Notes under the pieces: model-generated
The model's input: the letters and a program-made list of their open reading frames with translations, nothing else
Database searches by the model: none
Told to the model about the DNA's origin: nothing
Assembly: GCF_947495565.1 (NCBI RefSeq)
Contig: NZ_CANLZM010000001.1
Coordinates: 248,001-312,000, forward strand
Direction: 5' to 3'
Length of the DNA stretch: 64,000 bases
Origin: an uncultured Pontibacter sp.
Lineage (GTDB): Bacteria > Bacteroidota > Bacteroidia > Cytophagales > Hymenobacteraceae
In this document: positions 1-9,357 of the stretch, in pieces
How the letters are laid out: the number at the start of each line of letters is the position of its first letter
Numbering within the stretch: position 1 is the stretch's first letter
Program-made: the position numbers and the translations under genes

Positions 1-1185
1 GTGGTCTTAACGCCAGCCATTCCTGCCGAGCATGCAGAGTGGGCTTATCTAAAAATACAGGGTTATACTATCAAGAAACGTTCTGAGGTGCTGGGGATAA
101 TTACTTCCTCTGCTTACTCAGTGGCTGTAGCGGGTACACACGGCAAAACCACCACGTCCAGCATTGTGGCGCACCTGCTGCACCATGCCGGTGTGGATTG
201 TTCTGCTTTTTTGGGAGGCATAGCCACTAACCTAAATTCCAATCTGCTTATAGGAAAAGGAGAGGCAGAAAAAGAAGTAGTGGTAGTGGAAGCAGATGAG
301 TATGACCGCTCCTTCCTGACCTTGTTTCCGGATATTGCGATCGTAACTTCCGCAGACCCAGACCACTTAGATATTTATGGAGATAAGGAGGAACTGATCC
401 GCACTTTCCAGAGGTTCATTAGCCAGGTGAAGCCGGGTGGTTTCCTGTTTTTGCACGAGGGTACCGACCCACGCCTGACGGACTTGGTGCAGGAGGGGGT
501 GCAAGTGTACAAGTATAGCCTGAAAAGTGGGGATGCCCATGTAGAAAACTTGCAGGTAAACGGGCGTTGGTTTGAATTTGATGTGGTAAGTCCTTTCGGA
601 AATGTCGAGGGAATCAGGTTGGGAGTGCCGGGATTTCATAATGCCGAGAATACATTAGCGGCCATACTTGCGGCCCAGGTGCTGCAGGTACAGGCTCAAA
701 GTATAAAGGCAGGCGTGGAGGCTTTTACAGGTGTAAAGCGTCGCTTCGAGTTTGTGTATGAGGGCCAAGGCAAAGTATACATTGATGATTACGCGCACCA
801 TCCCAAAGAGATAGATGCGTTTATGAGTTCATTGTTAGCACTTTATCCAAACAAGCGGATAAAAGTGATATTTCAGCCGCACCTCTTTACGCGTACCCGC
901 GACTTTGCAGCGGAGTTTGCAGAGAGCTTGAGTAAGGCAGACGAACTGGTACTTCTGGATATTTACCCGGCACGGGAAAAACCGCTTCCAGGCATTACCT
1001 CAGACATCATTCTGGAGCAGGTAACAAGCCCTGTAAAAGAGTTGATGCACAAAGATGAAGTTGTGAAAAATCTGCTTAAAAACAGTGATTTTGATGTTTT
1101 GGCCACACTTGGGGCTGGAGATATTGACACGCTGGTTAAGCCTATCAAAAATATTTTAGAAAATAATCGGTATGGGCTTGAATAG
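1..1185 (+). CDS. murC: UDP-N-acetylmuramate--L-alanine ligase, 5' end cut by window
   Basis: Cytoplasmic ligase that adds L-alanine to UDP-MurNAc with ATP, the first amino-acid step of the peptidoglycan stem peptide. The visible 394 residues hold the ATP-binding loop GTHGKTTT (about residues 45-52), the EADEYDRSF motif near 98 and the YIDDYAHHPKEI segment typical of Mur ligases. Full MurC is near 460 residues, so roughly the first 70 lie left of the window and the GTG at base 1 is not a real start. The 3' end overlaps ftsQ by 14 bases, which implies translational coupling inside the murC-ftsQ-ftsA-ftsZ cluster usual in this phylum. Confidence 0.96.
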   Translation: MVLTPAIPAEHAEWAYLKIQGYTIKKRSEVLGIITSSAYSVAVAGTHGKTTTSSIVAHLLHHAGVDCSAFLGGIATNLNSNLLIGKGEAEKEVVVVEADEYDRSFLTLFPDIAIVTSADPDHLDIYGDKEELIRTFQRFISQVKPGGFLFLHEGTDPRLTDLVQEGVQVYKYSLKSGDAHVENLQVNGRWFEFDVVSPFGNVEGIRLGVPGFHNAENTLAAILAAQVLQVQAQSIKAGVEAFTGVKRRFEFVYEGQGKVYIDDYAHHPKEIDAFMSSLLALYPNKRIKVIFQPHLFTRTRDFAAEFAESLSKADELVLLDIYPAREKPLPGITSDIILEQVTSPVKELMHKDEVVKNLLKNSDFDVLATLGAGDIDTLVKPIKNILENNRYGLE

Positions 1186-1933
1186 TAGAATAAAATCTTT
1201 AATTTTTGCAGGTTGTAGTGTAATATCAATTGGTGCCATTGCAGGTTTTGCGTCTTCTAGACAAAATGAAAAAATCTGTAAAAAAGTGACAATAAAGATT
1301 GATAATGAGTACAACAATTACTTTATTGGGGATAAGGAAGTTCGAGGCTTGCTAACAAGAGAAGGTGAGCGAAAACTCGAAGGCCTCCCGAATCAAAACA
1401 TCGACCTGAAAAACCTTGAAAAACGCATAGAATCACATAAATTTGTGAAGGATGCTGAGGTCTACAGAGGGTTAGATGGAAACATCCAGGTATTTGTAAA
1501 ACAGAACAGGCCTATTGCTAGAATTATACGTTCAAACCAAGATGTATACATCGATGCTGAGGGGAATATTCTTCCGCTCTCAGACAGGTACACCGCTCGT
1601 GTAATCCCAATAACCAAGTCAGCTCTTATAAAGCCAACTGACCGAGGATTCTTTCAGGATTCTTTAGGCCAATCTTACCTTGCGCTACTCCAGTTCATAG
1701 AGAACGACGAGTTTTGGAAGGCACAGCTTGCCCAGATGCATATAGACGGCAAAGGCAAGGTATCTTTTTTACCTCAGGTAGGCGAACATACGATTGAGTT
1801 CGGTAAGCCAAATAAGGTAGAAGAGAAGTTTAAAAAGTTAGCTATACTTTACAAAGAAGTGTTGCCAACCATGGGTTGGGATCGCTATAAAAGGGTTAAC
1901 TTAGAGTTTGAAGATCAGATTATTTGCGAATAA
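1172..1933 (+). CDS. ftsQ: cell division protein FtsQ
   Basis: Bitopic divisome protein linking early and late division proteins. The 253 residues show a short cytoplasmic start, one membrane segment (about 8-27) and a POTRA/FtsQ periplasmic part. The assignment rests on this architecture, on segments such as VKDAEVYRG and YIDAEGNILPLS, and on position between murC and ftsA. The start ATG lies inside murC. The first third is unusually AT-rich: bases 1261-1320 hold 14 G or C of 60, against about half in murC. FtsQ evolves fast, so weak identity to model proteins is expected. Confidence 0.88.
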   Translation: MGLNSRIKSLIFAGCSVISIGAIAGFASSRQNEKICKKVTIKIDNEYNNYFIGDKEVRGLLTREGERKLEGLPNQNIDLKNLEKRIESHKFVKDAEVYRGLDGNIQVFVKQNRPIARIIRSNQDVYIDAEGNILPLSDRYTARVIPITKSALIKPTDRGFFQDSLGQSYLALLQFIENDEFWKAQLAQMHIDGKGKVSFLPQVGEHTIEFGKPNKVEEKFKKLAILYKEVLPTMGWDRYKRVNLEFEDQIICE

Positions 1934-1944
1934 TAGACATAGAT

Positions 1945-3237
1945 ATGCAGAACGACAAAATAGTAGTAGGCTTGGATATTGGGACAACCAAAGTTTGCGC
2001 ACTTGTAGGTCGGAGAAATGAGTTTGGCAAGCTGGAGATATTAGGCATGGGCAAGGCCGCGTCGGAGGGAGTGGTGAGAGGCATTGTCAGCAATATCGAC
2101 AAGACAGTTGAAGCCATCAAGAAAGCCATACGCCAGGCTGAAGAACAATCAGGCATTAACATCGGCGTGGTTAACGTGGGTATAGCAGGCCAGCATATCA
2201 AGAGCCTGCAGCACAATGGCAGTATCACGCGCCAGGTATCTGATGATGAGATAACTGTGGAAGACGTGAACCGTCTGACAAACGATATGTACCGCCTTGT
2301 AACGCCTCCGGGCAGCGAGATCATCCATGTGATGCCGCAAGAGTACAAAGTAGACTATGAAGAAGGTATTGTAGACCCGGTTGGCATGTCTGGTGTGCGC
2401 CTGGAGGGTAACTTCCATATTATCACTGCGCAGTCTAACGCTATTAATAACATCAACAAGTGTGTGCTTCGTGCCGGACTTGAGGTAGACCAGCTGATCC
2501 TGGAGCCGTTGGCATCGAGCATGTCGGTACTGAGTGACGAGGAGAAGGAAGCAGGCGTAGCACTCGTGGACATTGGCGGCGGCACAACAGACCTGGCAAT
2601 TTTCAAGGACAATATTATTCGCCACACGGCAGTTCTTCCTTTTGGAGGCAATATCATCACCTCTGACATTAAGCAGGGCTGTATGGTGATGCAAAACCAG
2701 GCGGAGCAGCTAAAGGTGAAGTTCGGTAGAGCCATTGCCGATGAAGCTTCCGAGAATGAAATCGTGTCTATACCTGGCCTGCGCGACCGTACGCCGAAAG
2801 AAATATCCCTGAAAAACCTGGCATATATTATTGAGGCTAGAATGGAGGAGATTGTGGAGCTGGTGTATGCTGAGATTGTTCGCTCAGGTTATGCTAACAG
2901 CTTGGCAGGTGGTATTGTCATTACTGGCGGAGGCGCTCAGCTTCAGAACCTGGTACAGCTTGTAGAATATATTACAGGTATGGATACGCGTATTGGCTAC
3001 CCGAACGAGCATTTGGGTAGGTCTAAGATAGACGCCGTGAAAGGACCTATGTTTGCAACCAGTGTTGGCCTTGTGCTGGCAGGTTACCATCCGTTAGATC
3101 AGCGTGTGGAACGCCAGTCTCCGGTAGAAGAGCAAGTATATAATAAAGTAGCTGAACCAAAGAGTACAGCAAATAACAACAGTGGCGGAGGCCTACTGCA
3201 GAAGCTTAAGGGCTTCTTATCAGACGATATTGACTAA
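1945..3237 (+). CDS. ftsA: cell division protein FtsA
   Basis: Actin-fold ATPase that tethers FtsZ filaments to the inner membrane. The phosphate-1 motif LDIGTTKVCALVG is at the N-terminus and VDIGGGTTDLAIF is the phosphate-2 motif. The C-terminus GLLQKLKGFLSDDID looks like the amphipathic membrane-targeting helix. The ATG at 1945 is preferred to the TTG at 1924, which would overlap ftsQ; it gives 430 residues and a spacer of 11 bases after ftsQ. It sits directly upstream of ftsZ, the canonical order. Confidence 0.95.
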   Translation: MQNDKIVVGLDIGTTKVCALVGRRNEFGKLEILGMGKAASEGVVRGIVSNIDKTVEAIKKAIRQAEEQSGINIGVVNVGIAGQHIKSLQHNGSITRQVSDDEITVEDVNRLTNDMYRLVTPPGSEIIHVMPQEYKVDYEEGIVDPVGMSGVRLEGNFHIITAQSNAINNINKCVLRAGLEVDQLILEPLASSMSVLSDEEKEAGVALVDIGGGTTDLAIFKDNIIRHTAVLPFGGNIITSDIKQGCMVMQNQAEQLKVKFGRAIADEASENEIVSIPGLRDRTPKEISLKNLAYIIEARMEEIVELVYAEIVRSGYANSLAGGIVITGGGAQLQNLVQLVEYITGMDTRIGYPNEHLGRSKIDAVKGPMFATSVGLVLAGYHPLDQRVERQSPVEEQVYNKVAEPKSTANNNSGGGLLQKLKGFLSDDID

Positions 3238-3274
3238 AAAAACTTATCAACCCATAATAGCAGGAGAAATTAGT

Positions 3275-4834
3275 ATGACATCAGCATATGCATTTGACTT
3301 GCCTTCCAGCGGCAAGTCCATCATTAAGGTGATAGGCGTTGGCGGTGGCGGTAGCAATGCCGTTAACCACATGTATAACCAAGGTATAAAAGACGTTGAG
3401 TTTATAATTTGTAATACGGATGCACAGGCGCTGAAAAGCAGCGGTGTTCCTAGCAGGTTACAGATTGGCGAAAACCTGACAGAAGGCCTTGGAGCAGGCG
3501 CTAATCCCGAAAAAGGTAAGCAAGCGGCCCTTGAAAGCAAGGAAGAAATCCGCGAAATGCTGAGCAACGATACCAAGATGGTATTTATCACTGCTGGTAT
3601 GGGTGGCGGTACAGGTACTGGTGCTGCTCCTGTAATTGCAAGAGTTGCTAAAGAGCTGGGTATACTTACTGTTGGCATCGTAACTGCTCCGTTTGCTTTT
3701 GAGGGTAAGAAGAAAAAGATTGCTGCAGAAAATGGTGTAAAAGAGCTGAGCGATAACTGCGATACCATTCTGGTGATCCTAAATGATAAGTTGCGCGAGA
3801 TGTTTGGTAACCTGACCATCCGTGAGGCTTTCGCGAAGGCTGATAATGTATTAACTACTGCTGCAAAGTCAATTGCTGAGATTATCACAGTTACGGCTGA
3901 GGTAAACGTTGACTTTGAAGACGTTAAAACTGTTATGAAAGACTCTGGTGCAGCAGTGATGGGTTCTGCGACAACAGAGGGTGAGGGCCGTGCCCTGCGT
4001 GCCGCTGAAGAGGCTCTTTCTTCTCCTTTGCTGAACAACACCGATATTCATGGTGCTCAAAAGATCCTTCTTTCTATTATGTCTGGTGAGCAGGCTGAGC
4101 TGGAAATGGATGAGTTAACCGAAATCACAGAGTATATTCAGGATAAAGCTGGTCAGGAGGCTGAGGTTATCTTCGGACATGGTATTGACTCTACACTTGG
4201 TCAGAGCATTCGTGTTACTGTTATCGCAACTGGCTTCGCCAGCGATTCTGAGAGCATTATCGAGCCGAAGAAAACGGTTTTCGACCTGGATAGCCAAAAA
4301 AAAATTGAGGTAGCAGAGCCTGCAAAGCCTGAGCCTGCAGCAGAAATCACAACTTTTGCGAAGCCTGTTGCTCCGGCCCCAGTAGCCACTCCTAAACCTG
4401 CTCCTGCACCTCAGCAGCAAAACAATTTTGATAACAGCGCACCACGTCGTGCCGAGCAGCCGCAACAAGCGCAGCCGCAACGTATTGTTTTTGAGCTGGA
4501 TGGTAATTCTCAGAACGATAGCTTCCATAATAGCTACCGCGACGATGAGGCACGTGAAGTGCGTGAGCATCGTGAGGCTGCTCAGAGACAGGCCGAAGAG
4601 CGTGAGCTAATGCAGCGCCGTGCCGAAGAGCGTCGTGAGCGTCTGCGTATGCTGAGCTCAGAGACTACCTCTGAAGCTATTAAAGAGAAGTTAGAAGTGC
4701 CTGCATACCTGAGACGCAATGTCGCCTTGGATAGAGTAGCGCACTCTTCAGAGCGTAATATCTCCCGCTTCAACCTAAACGACGACAACGAAATTCTAGG
4801 CGATAACCGCTTTCTGCACGATAATGTAGATTAG
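3275..4834 (+). CDS. ftsZ: cell division protein FtsZ
   Basis: Tubulin-like GTPase that forms the Z-ring. The T1 segment GVGGGGSNAV is near residues 21-30 and the G-box GMGGGTGTGAAP at about 108-119. After the GTPase core (about 320 residues) comes a long Pro/Ala/Gln/Glu-rich linker with charged EERRE repeats, which makes the protein 519 residues against about 380 in E. coli; long linkers are common in Bacteroidota. The C-terminal peptide contains VPAYLRRN. The ATG at 3275 is chosen because the upstream extension reads back into ftsA. The gene ends just before a perfect terminator hairpin. Confidence 0.97.
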   Translation: MTSAYAFDLPSSGKSIIKVIGVGGGGSNAVNHMYNQGIKDVEFIICNTDAQALKSSGVPSRLQIGENLTEGLGAGANPEKGKQAALESKEEIREMLSNDTKMVFITAGMGGGTGTGAAPVIARVAKELGILTVGIVTAPFAFEGKKKKIAAENGVKELSDNCDTILVILNDKLREMFGNLTIREAFAKADNVLTTAAKSIAEIITVTAEVNVDFEDVKTVMKDSGAAVMGSATTEGEGRALRAAEEALSSPLLNNTDIHGAQKILLSIMSGEQAELEMDELTEITEYIQDKAGQEAEVIFGHGIDSTLGQSIRVTVIATGFASDSESIIEPKKTVFDLDSQKKIEVAEPAKPEPAAEITTFAKPVAPAPVATPKPAPAPQQQNNFDNSAPRRAEQPQQAQPQRIVFELDGNSQNDSFHNSYRDDEAREVREHREAAQRQAEERELMQRRAEERRERLRMLSSETTSEAIKEKLEVPAYLRRNVALDRVAHSSERNISRFNLNDDNEILGDNRFLHDNVD

Positions 4835-4839
4835 CTTCC

Positions 4840-4910
4840 AGGCAAGTATAAAATTTAAAAAAGGGGCTGCAGATTAACTGCAGCCCCTTTTTTAAATTTT
4901 ATACTTGCCT
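4840..4910. terminator. 33-bp perfect inverted repeat, bidirectional terminator of ftsZ and the FMN reductase gene
   Basis: Arms 4840-4872 and 4878-4910 are exact reverse complements around a 5-base loop (ATTAA). The centre is a GC-rich stem (GGGGCTGCAG) flanked by A and T runs, so it can act as an intrinsic terminator on both strands. The outer part of each arm carries the word GCAAGTATAAAA in inverted orientation. The hairpin starts 6 bases after the ftsZ stop and ends 3 bases before the convergent stop at 4913. Confidence 0.92.
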
Positions 4911-4912
4911 AC

Positions 4913-5437
4913 TTAGAACCTAAGAAATTGCGTTACATGCTGCTCCAACAGCTCTTGGTAAAGCTTATTTGTTAGTTTTTCGCCATTAAAGTTATGCTCT
5001 ATGTGGGCTAGCTTAAGGCGCATAGCCATCACGTGCATCCCAAGGTAATTCAATATGTCAGAGAGGTGGCTAAGTGCTAGTCCACTGCCTTGCATGCCGG
5101 AGGATAGCCCAATTAATGCCCCTTTCTTGTCCTTAAAAGTATAAGGGTAAGAAAGCCCGTCGATAAATGCTTTCAAAACGCCCGGGAAAGAGGAGTTATA
5201 CTCAGGCACCACGAAAACGAATTTATCTGAATTGATAATTTTGTCCGTTAAGCTGTTGAAAATCTCGTTTTTGCCTGTGTTGTCATATAGCGCTGACACT
5301 GTGAAATCTGCAGGAAGATCTGCCAGATCCAGGATCTGGTAAGGCTCACCATGCTCCTGAAGCATGCTGGCATACAGATCTACAATTGCTTTAGTATTGG
5401 ATGAGGGCCGGTTAGTACCTGAAATTAATGTAATCAT
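4913..5437 (-). CDS. NAD(P)H-dependent FMN reductase family protein
   Basis: Flavodoxin-fold reductase of 174 residues. The N-terminal ISGTNRPSSNTKAI is the phosphate-binding loop for FMN, and VVPEYNSSFPGVLKAFID is the family signature around the flavin ring. Such proteins reduce FMN, quinones or azo compounds with NAD(P)H in the cytoplasm; the substrate cannot be told from sequence. It is a single gene convergent with ftsZ and shares its terminator. The start ATG at 5437 directly precedes the nucleotide-binding strand, so no longer form is needed. Confidence 0.88.
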   Translation of the reverse strand: MITLISGTNRPSSNTKAIVDLYASMLQEHGEPYQILDLADLPADFTVSALYDNTGKNEIFNSLTDKIINSDKFVFVVPEYNSSFPGVLKAFIDGLSYPYTFKDKKGALIGLSSGMQGSGLALSHLSDILNYLGMHVMAMRLKLAHIEHNFNGEKLTNKLYQELLEQHVTQFLRF

Positions 5438-5578
5438 ACTTTGTTGATTTTGCTTCCGATGCAGTTAACTTTTTAAGTTTCATAGTTAACTCGTTAACCT
5501 TACCGGAGGTTTATACTTGTGCTGACTTTGCCAGTTATTAGCTTAAAAGTATGCAAATATGGCAAATTCAGAAAAAGA

Positions 5579-5608
5579 AAAGGCGAGAACAGTTGCTGCC
5601 TCGCCTTT
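5579..5608 (-). terminator. terminator of the sdh operon
   Basis: On the minus strand a 9-bp stem (AAAGGCGAG pairing with CTCGCCTTT, 12-base loop) lies 22 bases after the sdhB stop and is followed by TTCTTTTTC. This marks the end of the sdhC-sdhA-sdhB transcript. Confidence 0.75.
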
Positions 5609-5630
5609 CCATACTTTAGTTTAGCTTCAG

Positions 5631-6413
5631 CTACACGTTTTCTGATGTTGCCTTGGCATAAACAAATTCGCTTCTCAGCATATTGATGTTCTCTAAAGAG
5701 ATACCAACAGGACACTCGGCTGCGCACGCGCCAGTGTTAGTGCAGGCACCAAATCCTTCTATATCCATCTGCGCCACCATGTTTTCTACACGCGTTTTAC
5801 GCTCAGTTTTACCTTGCGGCAACATAGCCAGCTGAGATACCTTCGCACTTACAAACAGCATGGCAGAGGCGTTTTTACAAGCCGCCACGCAAGCGCCGCA
5901 ACCGATACAAGTAGCTGCATCAAAAGCCTTGTCAGCAATTGACTTTGGAATAGGAATGGCATTAGCGTCTGGCACACCACCGGTGTTTACCGACACGTAC
6001 CCACCAGCCTGCTGTATACGGTCAAAAGCAGAGCGGTCTACCACCAAGTCCTTATGTACAGGGAAAGCGGCAGCTCTCCAAGGCTCGATGGTAATAGTGT
6101 CTCCGTCTTTGAAGTGACGCATGTGCAACTGGCAAGTAGTAGTGCCACGCTCAGGACCGTGCGGACGGCCATTGATGAACAGGCTGCACATACCACAAAT
6201 ACCTTCACGGCAGTCGTGGTCGAATGCTACCGGATCTTCCCCTTTGAGTAGCAGGTCTTCGTTAAGCACGTCCAGCATCTCCAGGAAAGACATATCCGGA
6301 GAGATGCCTTTAAGAGGGTAGGTCACCATCTGACCTATTGCATTTCTATCTTTTTGGCGCCAAACCTTTAACGTAATGTCCATTGGTTTAGCATTTGGAT
6401 TGCTTCCAGCCAT
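5631..6413 (-). CDS. sdhB: succinate dehydrogenase/fumarate reductase iron-sulfur subunit
   Basis: Electron-transfer subunit of complex II, carrying electrons from the flavoprotein to the quinone site. The [2Fe-2S] ligands C68, C73, C76 and C94 sit in an N-terminal ferredoxin domain. The [4Fe-4S]/[3Fe-4S] ligands are in [11 protein letters not shown] (169-179) and at C224, C230 and C234 (ECPVG). Length is 260 residues, normal for the type found with a single cytochrome b subunit. It is the third gene of the sdhC-sdhA-sdhB operon, 82 bases after sdhA, and its gene ends in a terminator at 5579-5608. Confidence 0.97.
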   Translation of the reverse strand: MAGSNPNAKPMDITLKVWRQKDRNAIGQMVTYPLKGISPDMSFLEMLDVLNEDLLLKGEDPVAFDHDCREGICGMCSLFINGRPHGPERGTTTCQLHMRHFKDGDTITIEPWRAAAFPVHKDLVVDRSAFDRIQQAGGYVSVNTGGVPDANAIPIPKSIADKAFDAATCIGCGACVAACKNASAMLFVSAKVSQLAMLPQGKTERKTRVENMVAQMDIEGFGACTNTGACAAECPVGISLENINMLRSEFVYAKATSENV

Positions 6414-6426
6414 ATTTTTATTAATT

Positions 6427-6493
6427 ACGAATTAAGAATCACGAATTAAGAATTTTAAATCGGCTTACTACAGCCCCATTACTAATTCTTAAT
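6427..6493. repeat. direct and inverted repeat in the sdhA-sdhB spacer
   Basis: ACGAATTAAGAAT occurs twice in tandem (6427-6439 and 6441-6453), and ATTAAGAATT (6445-6454) pairs with AATTCTTAAT (6484-6493). The result is an AT-rich hairpin within the operon spacer. It could tune or protect the transcript between the two genes; no function is shown. Confidence 0.6.
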
Positions 6494-6495
6494 CA

Positions 6496-8430
6496 TTACT
6501 TATAGCTACGCTGCGTTAGCTTCACGTTCTCGAACTTGAGCTCCTCTTTATGCAGCACCGGCTCGTTGCCAACGCCTGTAAACTCCCAGGCAGCTACATA
6601 AGTATAATTCTCGTCGTCGCGGAGTGCTTCATTCTCAGGTGTTTGGTACTCCTCACGGAAGTGGCCGCCACAAGACTCATTTCTGTTCAAGGCATCTTCT
6701 ACCATCAGTTCTCCCAGTTCCAAAAAGTCAGCAACACGGTTAGCTTTTTCAAGGGTGATGTTCAGCTCCTCGTTTACACCTACCACTTTCACATCGCGCC
6801 AGAACTCATCACGCAACTTACGAATCTCCTGTTTCGCAAACTGCAGTCCTTCCGCGTTGCGTGCCATACCGCAGTATTCCCACATAATTAAGCCTAAAGC
6901 CTTATGGAAATCATCTACCGTACGCGTACCGTTGATAGAAAGCAACTGGTTGTTTTTAGAGATAACCGCCTGCTCTGCTTCTATAAATGCAGGATGGTCA
7001 ACCGGAACCTTGTCGTAAAGAGTTTTAGCAAGATAATCACCGATTGTGTAAGGCAGTACAAAGTATCCGTCAGCCAAGCCTTGCATCAGGGCAGATGCAC
7101 CCAGGCGGTTGGCGCCGTGGTCTGAGAAGTTTGCCTCGCCGGCAGCATATAAGCCTGGTACGTTAGTCATCAGGTTATAATCTACCCACAGGCCACCCAT
7201 TGTATAGTGTACAGCAGGGTAAATACGCATTGGCCTTTCGTACGGGTTTTCATCCGTGATCTTGGCATACATCTCGAAGAGGTTACCATACTTGGCCGCA
7301 ATGGCTGGCTGGCTATCGCGTTTGATGGCATCGGCAAAGTCGAGGTATACGGCAAGACCTGAGGCTCCTACCCCACGTCCTTCGTCGCAAACCAGTTTGG
7401 CGTTACGTGAGGCCACGTCGCGCGGCACCAGGTTACCGAATGCTGGGTATTTACGCTCCAGGTAGTAATCGCGGTCCTGCTCGGCAATGTCGTTTACTGT
7501 GATTTCACCGTTGCGCAGGCGCTGAGCAGTTTCAACTGTTTTAGGCACCCACACACGTCCGTCGTTACGCAGAGATTCTGACATCAGCGTAAGCTTAGAC
7601 TGATACTCACCGGAAACCGGGATACAGGTTGGGTGAATCTGAGTAAAGCACGGGTTAGCGAACAAAGCGCCTTTCTTGTGTGCTCTCCAGGCTGCGGTAG
7701 CGTTGGAGCCCATCGCATTTGTAGAAAGGAAGAATACGTTACCGTAACCACCTGTAGCCAGTACAACGGCATGCGCACTATGCGATTCGATTTTGCCTGT
7801 GATCAGGTTACGAACCACAATACCACGGGCTTTTCCATCTACAAGCACCAGGTCAAGCATTTCGGTGCGTGGGTACATCTTCACCTTACCGTAAGCGATC
7901 TGACGGTTAAGGGCAGAGTAAGCACCCAGTAGCAGCTGCTGTCCTGTTTGGCCACGGGCGTAGAATGTACGTGATACCTGGGCCCCACCGAAGGAGCGGT
8001 TAGCCAAAAGGCCACCGTACTCACGGGCAAAAGGAACACCCTGGGCCACACACTGGTCGATGATATCTACAGACACCTGCGCCAGACGGTAAACGTTTGC
8101 CTCACGAGCGCGGTAGTCACCACCTTTCACCGTGTCATAGAAAAGACGGAAAACAGAGTCGCCGTCATTCTGGTAGTTTTTGGCTGCATTTATACCACCT
8201 TGCGCCGCAATAGAGTGCGCGCGACGCGGCGTATCCTGGAAGCAAAAGGCCTTTACGTTATAGCCCAATTCTCCGAAAGATGCAGCGGCAGAAGCACCGG
8301 CAAGACCTGTGCCTACTACTATTATATCATATTTACGCTTGTTAGCCGGGTTCACCAGCTTAACGTCAAATTTATGCTTTTCCCACTTTTCGGCTAAAGG
8401 GCCTTCCGGGATTCTTGAATCTAATATCAT
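6496..8430 (-). CDS. sdhA: succinate dehydrogenase/fumarate reductase flavoprotein subunit
   Basis: Catalytic subunit of complex II, oxidising succinate to fumarate. The FAD dinucleotide fold ([20 protein letters not shown], about 38-57) is followed by [14 protein letters not shown], whose histidine (about 72) is the usual covalent FAD attachment site. Catalytic-site segments such as [10 protein letters not shown] and [11 protein letters not shown] are present. At 644 residues it is the longer SdhA form paired with a five-helix cytochrome b. It lies 21 bases after sdhC and 82 bases before sdhB in one transcription unit. Confidence 0.97.
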   Translation of the reverse strand: MILDSRIPEGPLAEKWEKHKFDVKLVNPANKRKYDIIVVGTGLAGASAAASFGELGYNVKAFCFQDTPRRAHSIAAQGGINAAKNYQNDGDSVFRLFYDTVKGGDYRAREANVYRLAQVSVDIIDQCVAQGVPFAREYGGLLANRSFGGAQVSRTFYARGQTGQQLLLGAYSALNRQIAYGKVKMYPRTEMLDLVLVDGKARGIVVRNLITGKIESHSAHAVVLATGGYGNVFFLSTNAMGSNATAAWRAHKKGALFANPCFTQIHPTCIPVSGEYQSKLTLMSESLRNDGRVWVPKTVETAQRLRNGEITVNDIAEQDRDYYLERKYPAFGNLVPRDVASRNAKLVCDEGRGVGASGLAVYLDFADAIKRDSQPAIAAKYGNLFEMYAKITDENPYERPMRIYPAVHYTMGGLWVDYNLMTNVPGLYAAGEANFSDHGANRLGASALMQGLADGYFVLPYTIGDYLAKTLYDKVPVDHPAFIEAEQAVISKNNQLLSINGTRTVDDFHKALGLIMWEYCGMARNAEGLQFAKQEIRKLRDEFWRDVKVVGVNEELNITLEKANRVADFLELGELMVEDALNRNESCGGHFREEYQTPENEALRDDENYTYVAAWEFTGVGNEPVLHKEELKFENVKLTQRSYK

Positions 8431-8451
8431 AGCAATATAGATAGCTTTTAA

Positions 8452-9132
8452 TTACACAAGGAAGAAGAAATACAGCGGAATAATTGCAAACCCTAAGCAT
8501 ACAATGATAGAGAATGCCACGCCGAACTTCTGAATAAAGGGAGTGTACTTCTTATGGTCTAAGCCAAGTGTTTGGAAGGCACTCTGGAAGCCGTGAATAA
8601 GATGGTAAGCCAGGGCAACCATTGCGATAACATAAATAGCCACATACCACCAGATCTGGAAAGATTGTACTACACGTAAGTAAAGGTTGTCATACTCCAC
8701 GTCTTCAATCACTACGCCTTCCAGGCCGCCAAAACGGGCAGGAACGAAGAAATTCCATAAGTGAATGATGAGGAAAACCAGGATTACTGTGCCTAAAAGG
8801 CCCATGTTGCGCGAAGACCAGGTGCTGTTCTGCTCCGGGTGGTTATTTACATAATCCACAGGGCGAGCCTTTTTATTACGGCTAGTCAGTACGATGGCAT
8901 CGTAAATGTGAAACAGAAAGCCAGCAACAAGTATAAGCTCCATAAACCGGATAACACCATTGTGGGCCATGAAATCCGAATAAAGGTTAAATGCAGCTCC
9001 ACCGTCGTTTCGGAACAGCTGTAGGTTACCGATAAGGTGCACCACCAGGAAAGAGCAAAGGAAAAGTCCCGTAACTGACATCACGATCTTTCGCCCAACT
9101 GTACTGGAAAACGTTTTAGTAAACCAATTCAT
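8452..9132 (-). CDS. sdhC: succinate dehydrogenase cytochrome b subunit (five-helix type)
   Basis: Membrane anchor of complex II, binding two b hemes and the quinone. The 226 residues show five hydrophobic segments, with histidines in the helices (VVHLIGN, FHIYDA, IHLWNF, AYHLIHGF) as expected for bis-histidine heme ligation. This is the single-anchor type B seen in Bacteroidota and Wolinella-like enzymes, so no sdhD is expected. It is the first gene of the operon; a strong candidate promoter lies at 9177-9207. Confidence 0.93.
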   Translation of the reverse strand: MNWFTKTFSSTVGRKIVMSVTGLFLCSFLVVHLIGNLQLFRNDGGAAFNLYSDFMAHNGVIRFMELILVAGFLFHIYDAIVLTSRNKKARPVDYVNNHPEQNSTWSSRNMGLLGTVILVFLIIHLWNFFVPARFGGLEGVVIEDVEYDNLYLRVVQSFQIWWYVAIYVIAMVALAYHLIHGFQSAFQTLGLDHKKYTPFIQKFGVAFSIIVCLGFAIIPLYFFFLV

Positions 9133-9176
9133 CTGTGTTTGTTATAGGTTAAGTGAATTAAGCGTTTTTTAACGCC

Positions 9177-9207
9177 CAAAGGTACATTTCGACCAAGTAG
9201 AAAACAA
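9177..9207 (-). promoter_or_regulatory. Bacteroidota-type promoter of the sdh operon
   Basis: On the minus strand, TTG (9207-9205) and TACCTTTG (9184-9177) are 20 bases apart. This matches the TTTG/TAnnTTTG consensus of Bacteroidota primary-sigma promoters. It lies about 45 bases upstream of the sdhC start and no other candidate was as good in the 225-base divergent spacer. Confidence 0.7.
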
Positions 9208-9357
9208 TTATACTTATATATTTTGAATCAATCTAAATTGATATCCGTAACTCCATAAATCTGCACCATTTCCTCGTATCAGAATCTATTAAGACAACAT
9301 TTTAAACTGAACATAGTTTAAGATTATACTATATTTACTGCCTAACCCGATTCATCT

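Noticed and set aside
2149-2694. 181-codon minus-strand frame inside ftsA
   Set aside because: Antisense shadow with improbable His/Cys content; ftsA is certain.
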